This document shows, one piece after another, positions 16,223 to 24,826 of a stretch of 58,336 nt of DNA. Source of the stretch: Syntrophomonas sp. Its GTDB lineage: Bacteria; Bacillota; Syntrophomonadia; Syntrophomonadales; Syntrophomonadaceae. The first letter of the stretch is position 1. Each line of letters opens with the position of its first letter. The position numbers were made by a program, and so were the translations under genes. The notes under the pieces are model-generated. The model did no database searches, had not been told where the DNA came from, and was given only the letters and a program-made list of their open reading frames with translations. The stretch spans positions 1 to 58,336 of the forward strand of contig NZ_JAQVZX010000007.1 of the NCBI RefSeq assembly GCF_028707975.1, read 5' to 3'.

Positions 16223-16755
16223 ATGTGCCAAACAGCTTGACATTGATGCGGATTTTTTTAATCCCTGTTTTTGTACTGATTTTGTTAATCAAAATTCCTT
16301 ATGGGGACTATTTTGCAGCTGCTGTTTTTATTACTGCTGCTTTGACGGATAGCCTGGATGGGTATTTGGCAAGAAAATGGAAACAGGTTACCAAACTGGG
16401 GATTATTCTCGACCCCATAGCTGATAAACTCTTAATTACGGCAGCATTGATCAGTCTGGTTGAATTGGGGAGAATTCAGGGTTGGATTGCCATAATAATT
16501 CTGGGACGGGAATTTGCCGTATCGGGATTGCGGGTGGTCAAGGCCGAAGAAGGAATTATTATTCCAGCCAGTAAACTGGGCAAAATTAAGACCATAAGTC
16601 AAATAGTGGCCGTTATTTTAATTATTCTGGAAAAAGCCTACCAACCCTATATTGATCTACCATTGGGACGATGGGTAATGTATTTTGCGGTAGTCATAAC
16701 ATTAATATCCGGCTTTGAGTACTTTTATCGCTTCAAGTTGCATTCCGATGGCTAG
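16219..16755 (+). CDS. pgsA: CDP-diacylglycerol-glycerol-3-phosphate 3-phosphatidyltransferase
   Basis: PgsA makes phosphatidylglycerol phosphate from CDP-diacylglycerol and glycerol-3-phosphate in the membrane. The 178-aa product has the complete CDP-alcohol phosphotransferase motif, with Asp44, Asp47, Gly48, Ala51, Arg52, Gly61, Asp65 and Asp69 at the canonical spacing, and about five hydrophobic segments. The N-terminal MNVPNSLTLMRIFLIPVF is typical of PgsA. ATGA overlap with rimO indicates coupling. Confidence 0.93.
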   Translation: MNVPNSLTLMRIFLIPVFVLILLIKIPYGDYFAAAVFITAALTDSLDGYLARKWKQVTKLGIILDPIADKLLITAALISLVELGRIQGWIAIIILGREFAVSGLRVVKAEEGIIIPASKLGKIKTISQIVAVILIILEKAYQPYIDLPLGRWVMYFAVVITLISGFEYFYRFKLHSDG

Positions 16756-16831
16756 AACTTACCCTACCTCGCTACTCTTCTTTTTCTGCGTAATTACCAA
16801 ATATTAATCAACTCTTTGCCAGCAGGGTCTA

Positions 16832-16840
16832 TGTTATAAT
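16832..16840 (+). promoter_or_regulatory. Extended -10 promoter for the FtsH-like pair
   Basis: TGTTATAAT (16832-16840) is a perfect extended -10, 25 bases before the start of the next gene. Together with uppP it suggests that TG-n-TATAAT promoters are common in this genome. Confidence 0.6.
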
Positions 16841-16865
16841 AAGCAGGTGAGGGGGGCAAAATTCG

Positions 16866-17408
16866 ATGAAAAACAACGAATTTCGCGTATTTATTTCTAT
16901 TGCCGCCTTGATTTTAAGTCTGGGTGTTTTCTTAGGTGCTTACAACCTATATGTTAAATGGGGAATAGAGAAACCCCTTAAAGCTGAGTTGTTGGTACAA
17001 GAAGGGGTAAAGAAAGTCGAAGTTAATAAAGGTGAAAAGGGATATGAAATTAAGGTGGAGCTAAAAAAGGTGGACAACATTCAGCAGAGCTATGTGGATA
17101 TCAGCCGAGTTTTGAATAGCAGATTGAACGATGGAGACTATGAATTGAAGATTGGTGACCAGCGCAACCAGGATTTACAAGCGTTTTTTAATACCCTTCA
17201 ACCTGCGATTTATGAAGCTCTTGCCGATAAGTGTTTTATTTGGCTGAATGAACTGTTAGCTGAGAAAGTTGCTGCCCAGGGAATGAAGCACGCTATGTAT
17301 ATCGATAAAGAGCGCCTCTATCTTCAGATTTGGGACGAGCAGAAATATCTTTATGAAGTAATTGAAAGAACTAGCAGTAGCAGCCCGGCAGAAACAGGGA
17401 GGAAGTAG
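16866..17408 (+). CDS. Membrane-anchored hypothetical protein, 180 aa
   Basis: I do not recognise the family. One N-terminal transmembrane helix (residues about 7-28) is followed by a charged domain predicted to lie outside the membrane, with alternating beta-like stretches (KVEVNKGEKGYEIKVELKK) and a helical second half. It ends in a Ser-rich tail. The gene stops two bases before the FtsH-like protease starts, and the protease SD lies inside this gene, so the two are tightly coupled. I infer that it is a partner or extracytoplasmic adaptor of the protease, which lacks that domain itself. Confidence 0.75.
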   Translation: MKNNEFRVFISIAALILSLGVFLGAYNLYVKWGIEKPLKAELLVQEGVKKVEVNKGEKGYEIKVELKKVDNIQQSYVDISRVLNSRLNDGDYELKIGDQRNQDLQAFFNTLQPAIYEALADKCFIWLNELLAEKVAAQGMKHAMYIDKERLYLQIWDEQKYLYEVIERTSSSSPAETGRK

Positions 17409-17410
17409 TT

Positions 17411-18892
17411 GTGAGGGAGATTTTGGTAGGCTCAGCCGTAGGCCTGGTAGTATTTCTTGCTATCATCGGTGTTAATATCATCCCCTTTGTTTTAATTGCC
17501 CTGATAATGGGAGGGTTTTTCTTTTTTATGCAGACCCAGGGCTCAATTAAGTTCAATGAAGTGGGAGGGGCGCTAAAAAATTCTCGCCATGCCCGCTTCG
17601 AAGATATAGGGGGGCAGGATGCGGCCATTAAAGAATTGCAGGAAGCCCTGCAATTTATTTTAAGACCGGATGAAATAGGTAAGATGGGAATCAGGCCCAT
17701 TAAAGGCATTCTACTGGTAGGGCCGCCAGGTACCGGCAAAACTTTACTGGCCAGGGCTGCTGCCAGCTTTACCAGTTCTATTTTCATTGCTGCTTCAGGT
17801 AGTGAGTTTATCGAAATGTATGCGGGAATTGGGGCCAAGAGGATTCGCCAGCTTTTCAAAGATGCCCGCGTCAAAGCTAGTAAGGCAAAAAAGAAGAGCG
17901 CAATCATTTTTATCGATGAGCTGGAAATACTGGGGGTTAAGAGAGGAAGTAACAGCAGCCACATGGAATACGACCAGACGCTAAACCAGTTGCTGGTGGA
18001 GATGGATGGTATCAGCCAAAACGAAGAAACCCGCTTATTAATAATAGCCGCAACCAATAGGGCGGACATGCTGGACCCGGCACTTTTGCGACCAGGCCGT
18101 TTTGACCGTCAGGTTCAGGTAGGCTTACCGGACAAACACGGTCGGACTAAAATTCTGAATATCCATACCCGTAACAAGCCTTTAGATGACGAATTGATAC
18201 TGGAGGAGATTGCCCGAGCCACATTTGGATTTTCTGGCGCCCATTTAGAAAGCCTGGCGAATGAAGCGGCGATTCTGGCTATGCGGGAAAAATTGCCTAG
18301 AATCGAAGCCCGGCACTTTGAGGAAGCTATCGATAAAGTAATAATGGGAGAAAAAATGGATAGAAAACCATCCTCCAAGGAGATGGAACGGGTAAGTATA
18401 CATGAAAGCGGTCATGCCCTGGTTAGTGAACTCCTGCAACCAGGATCGGTTTCAGCCCTGACTATTGTTCCGCGGGGTGGTGCTCTGGGTTTTATGCGTA
18501 AAGCTGCCCAGGAAGACCAGTATCTCTATACCCGCGATGAACTGGAAAAACAGATTATGGTTGCGCTGGCTGGAGCCCTGGCTGAGGAAATTATCTTTGG
18601 CAACCGCAGTACTGGCGCCCGCAATGATTTTGCCCAGGCCTGGGATCTGGTACGGGGAATTATAGATGCCGGTCTCTCATCACTGGGAATAGTAAAAGCT
18701 GAGGAAATACCTACTCCCACCTTTTATCGGGAATGTAAGGCCATAATAAAGGAGTTGGAAGAGCAAACCAGGGAACTATTGCAGGAAAATATCCTGGCCC
18801 TGGAAAAGATAGCTGCCGGCGTATTGGATGAAGAATCCCTTGATCGCAACCGGCTGTTAGCTTTGCTGCAGTTATCGGAAATAGCTTCATGA
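17411..18892 (+). CDS. Minimal FtsH-like AAA+ zinc protease
   Basis: This is a membrane-bound ATP-dependent metalloprotease related to FtsH, 493 aa against about 600-650 in FtsH. Two back-to-back transmembrane helices (about 4-42) leave almost no extracytoplasmic loop, where FtsH has some 70 residues. Walker A GPPGTGKT is at 104-111, Walker B IIFIDE at 165-170, arginine-finger region RPGRFDR at 227-233, zinc motif HESGH at 331-335 and the likely third ligand Asp406. The pore motif is Y137-A-G rather than F-V-G. The C-terminal coiled-coil tail is short. Active-site residues are intact, so it should be active. GTG 17411 follows GGAGG. I would not call it the housekeeping FtsH. Confidence 0.85.
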   Translation: MREILVGSAVGLVVFLAIIGVNIIPFVLIALIMGGFFFFMQTQGSIKFNEVGGALKNSRHARFEDIGGQDAAIKELQEALQFILRPDEIGKMGIRPIKGILLVGPPGTGKTLLARAAASFTSSIFIAASGSEFIEMYAGIGAKRIRQLFKDARVKASKAKKKSAIIFIDELEILGVKRGSNSSHMEYDQTLNQLLVEMDGISQNEETRLLIIAATNRADMLDPALLRPGRFDRQVQVGLPDKHGRTKILNIHTRNKPLDDELILEEIARATFGFSGAHLESLANEAAILAMREKLPRIEARHFEEAIDKVIMGEKMDRKPSSKEMERVSIHESGHALVSELLQPGSVSALTIVPRGGALGFMRKAAQEDQYLYTRDELEKQIMVALAGALAEEIIFGNRSTGARNDFAQAWDLVRGIIDAGLSSLGIVKAEEIPTPTFYRECKAIIKELEEQTRELLQENILALEKIAAGVLDEESLDRNRLLALLQLSEIAS

Positions 18893-18944
18893 GAAAGAGA
18901 CGATGCTTTTGTTTTAAAGATTGTTCTTGGGGACTAACGATTCC

Positions 18945-18978
18945 AGGCCAGGTTCTAGACCTGGCTGTTTTGTTTTTA
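18945..18978 (+). terminator. Terminator after the FtsH-like gene
   Basis: GCCAGGTT and AGACCTGGC form the stem around CT, followed by TGTTTTGTTTTT. It closes the 16.8-18.9 kb unit. Confidence 0.7.
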
Positions 18979-19094
18979 TCAATTTTATTAGCCCAGCGGA
19001 TATTTTTTGCACCGCTATGGAATTTGTAATAGAATAAAAAGGGAAAATTGAAATTGAGCTTGCTTAAGTGAGTATATTTAAGTAACCAAAATAG

Positions 19095-19151
19095 GACTCT
19101 GCTGCAAAAACCCTTTTCTAGGCAAGCTTATAACTTTTTGCAATGACATCA
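19095..19151 (+). repeat. Minimal MITE-like element, 57 bp, both ends
   Basis: GACTCTGCTGCAAAAACCC (left end) is followed after about 20 bases by ACTTTTTGCAATGACATC (right end). All cassettes and linkers are gone. It sits directly before the cinA SD, and the ATG inside its right end (19143) opens a false N-terminal extension of cinA. Confidence 0.75.
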
Positions 19152-19175
19152 AGATCATATAAGGAGATGCTGGGA

Positions 19176-20429
19176 ATGAAAACAGCCTGTCTTATTTCCA
19201 CTGGCACTGAATTGCTGCTCGGTACTACCAATGACAGCAATTCGACATATATTGCCGAAAGGCTATTTAATCGAGGAATCAGGGTGGTTGGAAAGGTAGT
19301 AGTGGGGGACAATCATAATACGATAAAAAAGGCCTTTGAGAATGCCCTGGACCTGGCAGATATTGTTGTTTCCAGTGGCGGTCTAGGACCCACCAGAGAT
19401 GACTTGACAAAAGAAGTAGCTTGCGAAGTAATGGGATGTGATATGCTGATAAACATGGTGGAAGTACAAAGGCTGAAAGATTATTTTGCCCGCCGCCAGA
19501 GGTCCATGCCTGAATCCAACCTGAAGCAAGCACTGTTTCCACCAGAAGCAGAGATAATATATAACTCGCTGGGAACTGCTCCTGGTATGTACCTCAAAAA
19601 GGATAATAAAGTTCTAGTACTGCTTCCGGGCCCGCCACGGGAGATGGAACCGATGTTTAAACAGGAAATTGAACCCAGGCTGGAAAGAGACTTCCCCCAG
19701 GCGGTAAACCGGGTGATACGAAGGACCATAAAAATCCTGGGTCCCGGGGAGTCACAGCTGGAAAAGATGTTGGATAGTGTAATGGACGCTTATCCTGAGC
19801 TTGCTATGGCCCTGCTGGCAGTAGATGGTGAAATACACATAAAGCTTACGGTTGAGGGTCAAGATATTAATCACAGTCAAGAGCTTATGGAGAAAGTAAG
19901 CCAAAGCATCAAAGAATCTGTGGGTCGTCATATAGTGGGCTATGATGATGATAGCCTGGTTTCGGTTGTGGCCCGCTGCCTGGTAGAAACGGAGAAAAAA
20001 CTAGCCGTTGCTGAATCCTGTACTGGGGGATTATTAGCCAAGATGATAACTGACTTGCCCGGAAGTTCTGAGTACTTCTGGGGCTCAGTCACTTCTTATA
20101 GCAATGAAGCCAAGATGCTTTACCTGGATGTTAAGCGGGAGACTTTAGAAAAACATGGTGCAGTTAGCCCGGAAGTAGCCCGGGAGATGGCTCAGGGTAT
20201 GCAAAAAAAATCTGGCGCAGAACTGGCCCTTTCCATTACTGGAATTGCGGGACCCAATAGTGATGCGAAAGAGAAGCCGGTGGGTTTGGTCTACATTTGC
20301 CTGGCTGCCGGAGATCTTTTGCAAGTTAAAGAAATGCACTTTGTGGGAAACCGAGAGTCCATTCGTATACTGGCCGCTAAAACAGCGCTTGATCTTCTGC
20401 GCAGGCATTTAATAAATGGAGGGCGATAA
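19176..20429 (+). CDS. cinA: CinA-like competence/damage-inducible protein
   Basis: CinA proteins combine an N-terminal molybdopterin-binding-like (COG1058) domain with a C-terminal nicotinamide-nucleotide amidase domain, linking pyridine nucleotide salvage with competence. From ATG 19176 behind AAGGAGATG the product is 417 aa. The N-domain starts ISTGTELLLGTTNDSNSTYIAERL and has SSGGLGPTRDDLT; the C-domain (about 255-415) carries AESCTGGLLAKMITDLPGSS and SITGIAGP. The gene precedes recA, separated only by thpR, as in many Firmicutes where cinA and recA are cotranscribed. Confidence 0.93.
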   Translation: MKTACLISTGTELLLGTTNDSNSTYIAERLFNRGIRVVGKVVVGDNHNTIKKAFENALDLADIVVSSGGLGPTRDDLTKEVACEVMGCDMLINMVEVQRLKDYFARRQRSMPESNLKQALFPPEAEIIYNSLGTAPGMYLKKDNKVLVLLPGPPREMEPMFKQEIEPRLERDFPQAVNRVIRRTIKILGPGESQLEKMLDSVMDAYPELAMALLAVDGEIHIKLTVEGQDINHSQELMEKVSQSIKESVGRHIVGYDDDSLVSVVARCLVETEKKLAVAESCTGGLLAKMITDLPGSSEYFWGSVTSYSNEAKMLYLDVKRETLEKHGAVSPEVAREMAQGMQKKSGAELALSITGIAGPNSDAKEKPVGLVYICLAAGDLLQVKEMHFVGNRESIRILAAKTALDLLRRHLINGGR

Positions 20430-20431
20430 TT

Positions 20432-20992
20432 CTGCGAGCCTTTTTAGCTATTACAGTACCTGACTATTTGAAAGACTATGCCTTTAGCATAAAAAAACAG
20501 CTGGTTTCGACAGCGGCAGATGTAAAATGGGTGGAAAGAGAGAATTACCACTTGACCCTGAAGTTTCTGGGCGAAATCAAGCCGGAACTCACGGAAAAAA
20601 TCAAGCAAGATATGGAGTCCGTAGCTGACTCTTGTCCCATCCTCCAGCTGCGAGTAAATAAACTGGGAGTATTCCCCAACCAAAAGCGACCGCGGGTAAT
20701 CTGGCTGGGGATTGAAGGGGAAATGGAAAAGCTCAATTTCCTGGGTGAAAGGGTTGATGCTCATTTATACATATTGGGTTTCGAACCCGAGAAAAGACGC
20801 AGTTTCCATCTTACTTTGGGCAGGATACGTTCGGAGAGCAATAAAGAGCTTTTGCTGCAACAGCTGGCTCTCATCAATCGGGAAGTTGAAAATATCTCTT
20901 TTCCCGTCCACGAATTTCAATTGATGGAAAGCCAGCTGTCGTCCCGGGGACCCACTTATCTTCTTCATAAGAGATTTATGCTCAGGGGCTAG
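20432..20992 (+). CDS. thpR: RNA 2',3'-cyclic phosphodiesterase
   Basis: ThpR/LigT family 2H phosphoesterases open 2',3'-cyclic phosphate on RNA. Both catalytic motifs are present: His40-L-T-L and His126-L-T-L. The family begins M-R-x-F-x-A-I; here CTG-CGA-GCC-TTT at 20432 would encode exactly that, 8 nt behind GGAGGG (20418-20423). No ATG, GTG or TTG starts the conserved N-terminus, and the first such codon (TTG 20468) would remove the first beta strand. ATT 20429 is the other candidate. The gene abuts the cinA stop, so coupling may help the weak start. Product 186 aa. Confidence 0.88.
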   Translation: MRAFLAITVPDYLKDYAFSIKKQLVSTAADVKWVERENYHLTLKFLGEIKPELTEKIKQDMESVADSCPILQLRVNKLGVFPNQKRPRVIWLGIEGEMEKLNFLGERVDAHLYILGFEPEKRRSFHLTLGRIRSESNKELLLQQLALINREVENISFPVHEFQLMESQLSSRGPTYLLHKRFMLRG

Positions 20993-21002
20993 TAAACGGC
21001 GT

Positions 21003-21032
21003 GAGCAATGTAGGGGCAGGCCCATCCCCTTG
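21003..21032 (+). repeat. Cassette-like fragment before the recA promoter
   Basis: GCAATGTAGGGGCAGGCCCA resembles the GCATTGTAGGGGCGG cassette of the repeat at 30394-30604. No termini are visible. It could be a remnant or a coincidence of G/C-rich sequence. Confidence 0.35.
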
Positions 21033-21048
21033 ACAACCCAGAAATAAT

Positions 21049-21077
21049 TTGACATTTTTAGATAATTCATATATTCT
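21049..21077 (+). promoter_or_regulatory. SigA promoter of recA
   Basis: A consensus -35 TTGACA (21049-21054), a 17-bp spacer and TATTCT (21072-21077) lie about 38-66 bp before the recA start codon. Confidence 0.7.
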
Positions 21078-21087
21078 TAATTAGAAA

Positions 21088-21101
21088 CGAACAAATGTTT
21101 G
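21088..21101 (+). promoter_or_regulatory. LexA (SOS) box of recA
   Basis: CGAACAAATGTTTG is a palindromic match to the Gram-positive SOS box CGAAC-N4-GTTCG with one mismatch in the second arm. It lies just downstream of the -10, so bound LexA would block recA transcription, as in Bacillus. Confidence 0.8.
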
Positions 21102-21114
21102 AGGAGGGTTTTGG

Positions 21115-22149
21115 GTGGAGATTAACGAGTTAAATAAAGGTAAATTGGAGGCCCTTAATAGCACTATTAAGAATATTGAAAAACAGTATGGCAAGGGATC
21201 AATAATGAAACTGGGTGATGCTGTCAGTATGAATGTTGAGGTTATTTCTACGGGATGCATTTCCCTGGACCTGGCACTGGGTGTGGGAGGGATACCACGG
21301 GGTCGGGTAATTGAAATATTTGGACCGGAGTCATCGGGAAAAACCACGGTAGCTTTACATGCTATCGCTCAAGCTCAAAAAGAAGGCGGTATGGCAGCTT
21401 TTATTGATGCTGAACACGCGCTGGATCCACTTTATGCAAAGAAACTGGGAGTTGACATCAACAACCTACTGGTGTCTCAACCTGATTCTGGCGAACAGGC
21501 TCTGGAAATTGCTGAGGCTTTGGTCAGGAGCGGTGCGATTGACATTATAGTTATCGACTCGGTAGCGGCTCTGGTTCCCCGTGCTGAGCTGGATGGAGAA
21601 ATGGGAGACATTCATGTGGGTTTGCAGGCACGCTTGATGTCACAGGCATTAAGAAAGCTCACAGCTCACATAGGTAAGTCCAACGCCTGTGTTTTGTTTA
21701 TCAACCAAATACGGGAGAAGGTAGGAGTAGTCTACGGCAATCCAGAGACAACCACCGGTGGCCGGGCCCTGAAGTTTTATTCTTCCGTAAGAATAGAGGT
21801 AAGAAAGGGTGAGACGATAAAGCAGGGTGCAGATCCGATAGGTAATAAAACCAAAGCCAAGGTAGTAAAGAATAAGGTGGCTCCCCCCTTCAAAACTGCG
21901 GAATTTGATATTATGTATGGGATAGGTATTTCGCGGGAAGGCGATTTCCTGGATATCGCTGTTGCCATGGATATAATTCAGAAAAGTGGTTCCTGGTATG
22001 CCTATCAGGGCGAACGATTGGGACAAGGACGGGAAAATGCCAAGGAATATCTTAAAAATCACTCTGAATTCATGGTTTTATTGGAAAGCCGGATAAAAGA
22101 AATGAAGCAGGAAAAGAATATAGCAAGCAACCCGGCAGAGGAAGCTTGA
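21115..22149 (+). CDS. recA: Recombinase RecA
   Basis: RecA forms filaments on single-stranded DNA, drives strand exchange and triggers LexA self-cleavage. The product is 344 aa with Walker [10 protein letters not shown] (70-78), the L1/L2 loop region including [12 protein letters not shown] and the MAW-like N-terminal helix. The start is GTG 21115 after GAGGAGGG. A LexA box and a SigA promoter precede it. recX, often next to recA, is absent; a 400-bp non-coding stretch separates it from rny. Confidence 0.97.
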   Translation: MEINELNKGKLEALNSTIKNIEKQYGKGSIMKLGDAVSMNVEVISTGCISLDLALGVGGIPRGRVIEIFGPESSGKTTVALHAIAQAQKEGGMAAFIDAEHALDPLYAKKLGVDINNLLVSQPDSGEQALEIAEALVRSGAIDIIVIDSVAALVPRAELDGEMGDIHVGLQARLMSQALRKLTAHIGKSNACVLFINQIREKVGVVYGNPETTTGGRALKFYSSVRIEVRKGETIKQGADPIGNKTKAKVVKNKVAPPFKTAEFDIMYGIGISREGDFLDIAVAMDIIQKSGSWYAYQGERLGQGRENAKEYLKNHSEFMVLLESRIKEMKQEKNIASNPAEEA

Positions 22150-22212
22150 CAGCCATAGGGAAACTAACTAATATTTATATAAAGCTCTGGTTGGAAGTCT
22201 TACCTGAAAAGC

Positions 22213-22468
22213 TTGACCATATAGACTGCTTATTTATATAGATGTTGTCCATTGGCTATGAAGGAAACCTATATCTTTCCGATATACGGCATACTGCCAG
22301 GAAGTGTTAGCTTGTCTGTTAAGGTTAAAGTGAGTTGTTGTAATGCTCACCATTATATTATGGGATAAGTATGGGGTGTTCCATTCTTGCCTTAGTATCT
22401 TGTGGTGCAAATAACAATATTAGGTACTTAAAGGCTTCTCTATGAACCGAGTTTCAACTCGGTTTTTT
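22213..22468 (+). ncRNA. Candidate small RNA between recA and rny
   Basis: A possible promoter, TTGACC (22213-22218), 18 bp, TATAGA (22237-22242), is followed about 200 bases later by a clean terminator: ACCGAG/CTCGGT with loop TTTCAA and TTTTTTG (22446-22468). No open frame of note lies between. The predicted transcript is about 220 nt. I could not match it to 6S RNA, tmRNA, SRP RNA or RNase P. The terminator is convincing; the promoter is only fair, so the terminator may simply be that of recA. Confidence 0.35.
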
Positions 22469-22579
22469 GCTTTCCAGGCTAGATTTTCCTTAAACCGGAT
22501 TGGCCGGCAGTGATCAAAGCCAGCAGATTAAAGGCATGAATACTATTTATTGAAAAATAAAAAAAAGGAGGTGATAGAG

Positions 22580-24118
22580 ATAGACCTAACTAGTTTTGTT
22601 ATAATTACCCTTTCTTTGGCCGTGGGATTAATCGGGGGTTATTATGGGAGACGCTTTCTGGCGGAAAGCAGAATAGGTACTGCTGAAGAAGAAGTAGCCA
22701 AAATGCTGGATGAGGCTACCAAGGAAGTTGAAGCAAAAAAGAAGGAAATTTTGCTGGAAGCCAGGGATGAGATCCATCGCAACCGACAGGATGCCGAAAA
22801 GGACATCCGTGAGCGGCGGCGTGAGCTGGATCGAGTCGAAAGACGCATAATACAAAAGGAAGAAATGATTGACAAGAAGACGGAAAACATGGAAAAGAAA
22901 GAACAAGTTCTTCTGGACAAAGAGAAAGAAACCGAGAAAACCCAGCAAGACTTGCAGATGATTCTTAGTCAACAACTAAAGGAATTGGAGCGTCTTTCCG
23001 GATTAAGTTCTGAAGAAGCCAAAGAATTACTCTTATATAATACTGCACAACAAATTAGACAGGAAACGGCCTTATTGATAAGGAGCATTGAGAGCGAGGC
23101 CAAGGAAGAAGCTAATAAGAAGGCTAAAAATATTGTATCACTGGCCATTCAAAGGTGTGCCGCCGATGTTGTTTCAGAAAGCACCGTATCGGTGGTTCCT
23201 TTGCCCAATGATGAAATGAAAGGTCGAATCATAGGTAGGGAAGGGCGAAATATTCGTACTTTTGAGGCTTTATCGGGAGTTGATTTGATAATCGATGATA
23301 CCCCGGAAGCGGTTATTTTGTCATCCTTTGACCCGATTAGAAGAGAGGTTGCCCGGGTTGCCCTGGGTAATTTGGTATCTGATGGGCGAATCCATCCGGC
23401 TCGTATTGAAGAAATGGTGGAGAAAGCCCGGAAAGAGATAGACCAGGAAATTCGTGAAGTAGGTGAACAAGCCGCCTTTGAGGTGGGAGTTCATGGTTTG
23501 CATCCAGAGCTGATCAACTTGTTGGGGAGGCTAAAATACCGTACCAGCTACGGACAAAATGTTCTTCGGCATTCAGTGGAAGTGGCCCATCTGGCTGGGA
23601 TTATGGCAGCCGAATTGGATGTTGACATAATGCTGGCTAAACGTTCCGGCCTATTGCATGATATAGGGAAGGCTGTTGATCATGAGGTTGCTGGTCCTCA
23701 TGTCGAAATAGGGGTTGATCTGGCTAAGAAATATCGGGAAAACAAGGATGTTGTTCACGGTATAGCAGCTCATCATGGAGATGTAGACCCAGAAACGGTA
23801 GAGGCCGTTTTAGTACAGGCCGCCGATGCCATATCAGCATCTCGTCCGGGAGCCAGAAGAGAAACGCTGGAAACCTATATAAAACGATTGGAAAAACTGG
23901 AAAATGTGGCCGAATCTTTTTCTGGAGTCGACCGTACTTTTGCCATTCAGGCGGGTAGGGAGATTAGGATAATTGTCAAACCAGAAGAAATTGATGACCT
24001 GCATTCGCTTAATCTGGCTCGGGATATAGCCGCCAAGATTGAACAGGATCTTGATTATCCCGGTCAAATTAAAGTTGTTGTTATTAGGGAGACCAGATCA
24101 GTAGAATATGCCAAGTAA
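22580..24118 (+). CDS. rny: Ribonuclease Y
   Basis: RNase Y is the membrane-anchored endonuclease that initiates much mRNA decay in Firmicutes. It has an N-terminal transmembrane helix (about residues 4-22), a long charged coiled coil, a KH domain ([20 protein letters not shown]) and an HD domain ([13 protein letters not shown], then [12 protein letters not shown]). The frame is open from TTG 22550, which lacks an SD. AGGAGG (22566-22571) points 8 nt downstream to ATA 22580; GTG 22571 overlaps the SD. The 512-aa product from 22580 is close to the usual 520. The start is therefore uncertain but the gene is not. Confidence 0.92.
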   Translation: MDLTSFVIITLSLAVGLIGGYYGRRFLAESRIGTAEEEVAKMLDEATKEVEAKKKEILLEARDEIHRNRQDAEKDIRERRRELDRVERRIIQKEEMIDKKTENMEKKEQVLLDKEKETEKTQQDLQMILSQQLKELERLSGLSSEEAKELLLYNTAQQIRQETALLIRSIESEAKEEANKKAKNIVSLAIQRCAADVVSESTVSVVPLPNDEMKGRIIGREGRNIRTFEALSGVDLIIDDTPEAVILSSFDPIRREVARVALGNLVSDGRIHPARIEEMVEKARKEIDQEIREVGEQAAFEVGVHGLHPELINLLGRLKYRTSYGQNVLRHSVEVAHLAGIMAAELDVDIMLAKRSGLLHDIGKAVDHEVAGPHVEIGVDLAKKYRENKDVVHGIAAHHGDVDPETVEAVLVQAADAISASRPGARRETLETYIKRLEKLENVAESFSGVDRTFAIQAGREIRIIVKPEEIDDLHSLNLARDIAAKIEQDLDYPGQIKVVVIRETRSVEYAK

Positions 24119-24178
24119 TTCAAGGAATAGAAGCTACATAAAAGAAGTAATTTCTTCTTCCTGGGTTCTGGCAATCAT

Positions 24179-24209
24179 AAAAAAGGGCTTATTTCGAGCC
24201 CTTTTTTTA
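24179..24209 (+). terminator. Terminator after rny
   Basis: AAAGGGCT and AGCCCTTT pair around a short loop, followed by a run of Ts. It sits 60 bases after the rny stop. Confidence 0.8.
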
Positions 24210-24320
24210 TGCTCTTGCGTAATGGAAAGCCTGCTATTTTTTACAAGTCCTAAATTAAAGGACTTTACTATTTCCCTGAAGAAATGGTTTATAATTAGTT
24301 TTTTAAGGAGAAGATGGGTA

Positions 24321-24812
24321 ATGGACAGAGATTTGGGACTGGATGTTTTTTTAACAGTTTCGCTTAATCATCCGGAAATAAATGCAGTGAAATACCTGGC
24401 CGATAAAGAGCAGCTGATATTGGAAGTGGCTCTTAACGGTACAATCGGAATCGCCAGGCGGGAGTCCTTCTTGAAAAAAACCAGGGATTGCCTGAATTTG
24501 TTTCACCAGCTTTTAGGACAAAAGCCAGGGTTAATGGAAGTTGAATTGATTGATAAATCAGAACTTTCCTTTTTGCGATTTTACCGAGATGTGGGAACCT
24601 TGTCTCAGGATGAGATAGGTATGTTAATCTTGCTATTGCGAGAGGAATTTGATAATTTACTAGTAAAGGATAATAATGATATAGTGGCTAAAGATGCATT
24701 TAAGAGAAAGCTCAAACGAAGTCTCATGCAAAAAATAAACCGGGATAGCTCCAATTCCACCGATTTCCTGGCCTATCGCAAGGAAGGTCGGGTATTTGTA
24801 TTTAACCGGTAG
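24321..24812 (+). CDS. Hypothetical protein, 163 aa, between rny and ymdB
   Basis: I do not recognise the family. An open frame reaches back to 24108, but that part crosses the rny terminator; ATG 24321 has AAGGAGA about 10 nt upstream and is the likely start. The product is soluble and helical, rich in Leu, Glu, Lys and Asp, with no cysteine-rich or catalytic motif. The C-terminal third is basic (KRKLKRSLMQKINR), which might contact nucleic acid. Its place between rny and ymdB hints at RNA or biofilm regulation, by context only. Confidence 0.7.
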   Translation: MDRDLGLDVFLTVSLNHPEINAVKYLADKEQLILEVALNGTIGIARRESFLKKTRDCLNLFHQLLGQKPGLMEVELIDKSELSFLRFYRDVGTLSQDEIGMLILLLREEFDNLLVKDNNDIVAKDAFKRKLKRSLMQKINRDSSNSTDFLAYRKEGRVFVFNR

Positions 24813-24826
24813 ACGGAGGTTGTTTT

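Noticed and set aside
17411-18892. Housekeeping FtsH
   Set aside because: Too short, no extracytoplasmic domain, altered pore motif, and in the pgsA-cinA context rather than next to hpt/tilS.
22249-22468. 6S RNA, RNase P RNA or tmRNA in the recA-rny gap
   Set aside because: None of the conserved cores of those RNAs was recognisable; kept only as an unnamed candidate.
24108-24320. Longer start of the hypothetical gene after rny
   Set aside because: It overlaps the rny stop and runs through a strong terminator; ATG 24321 has an SD.
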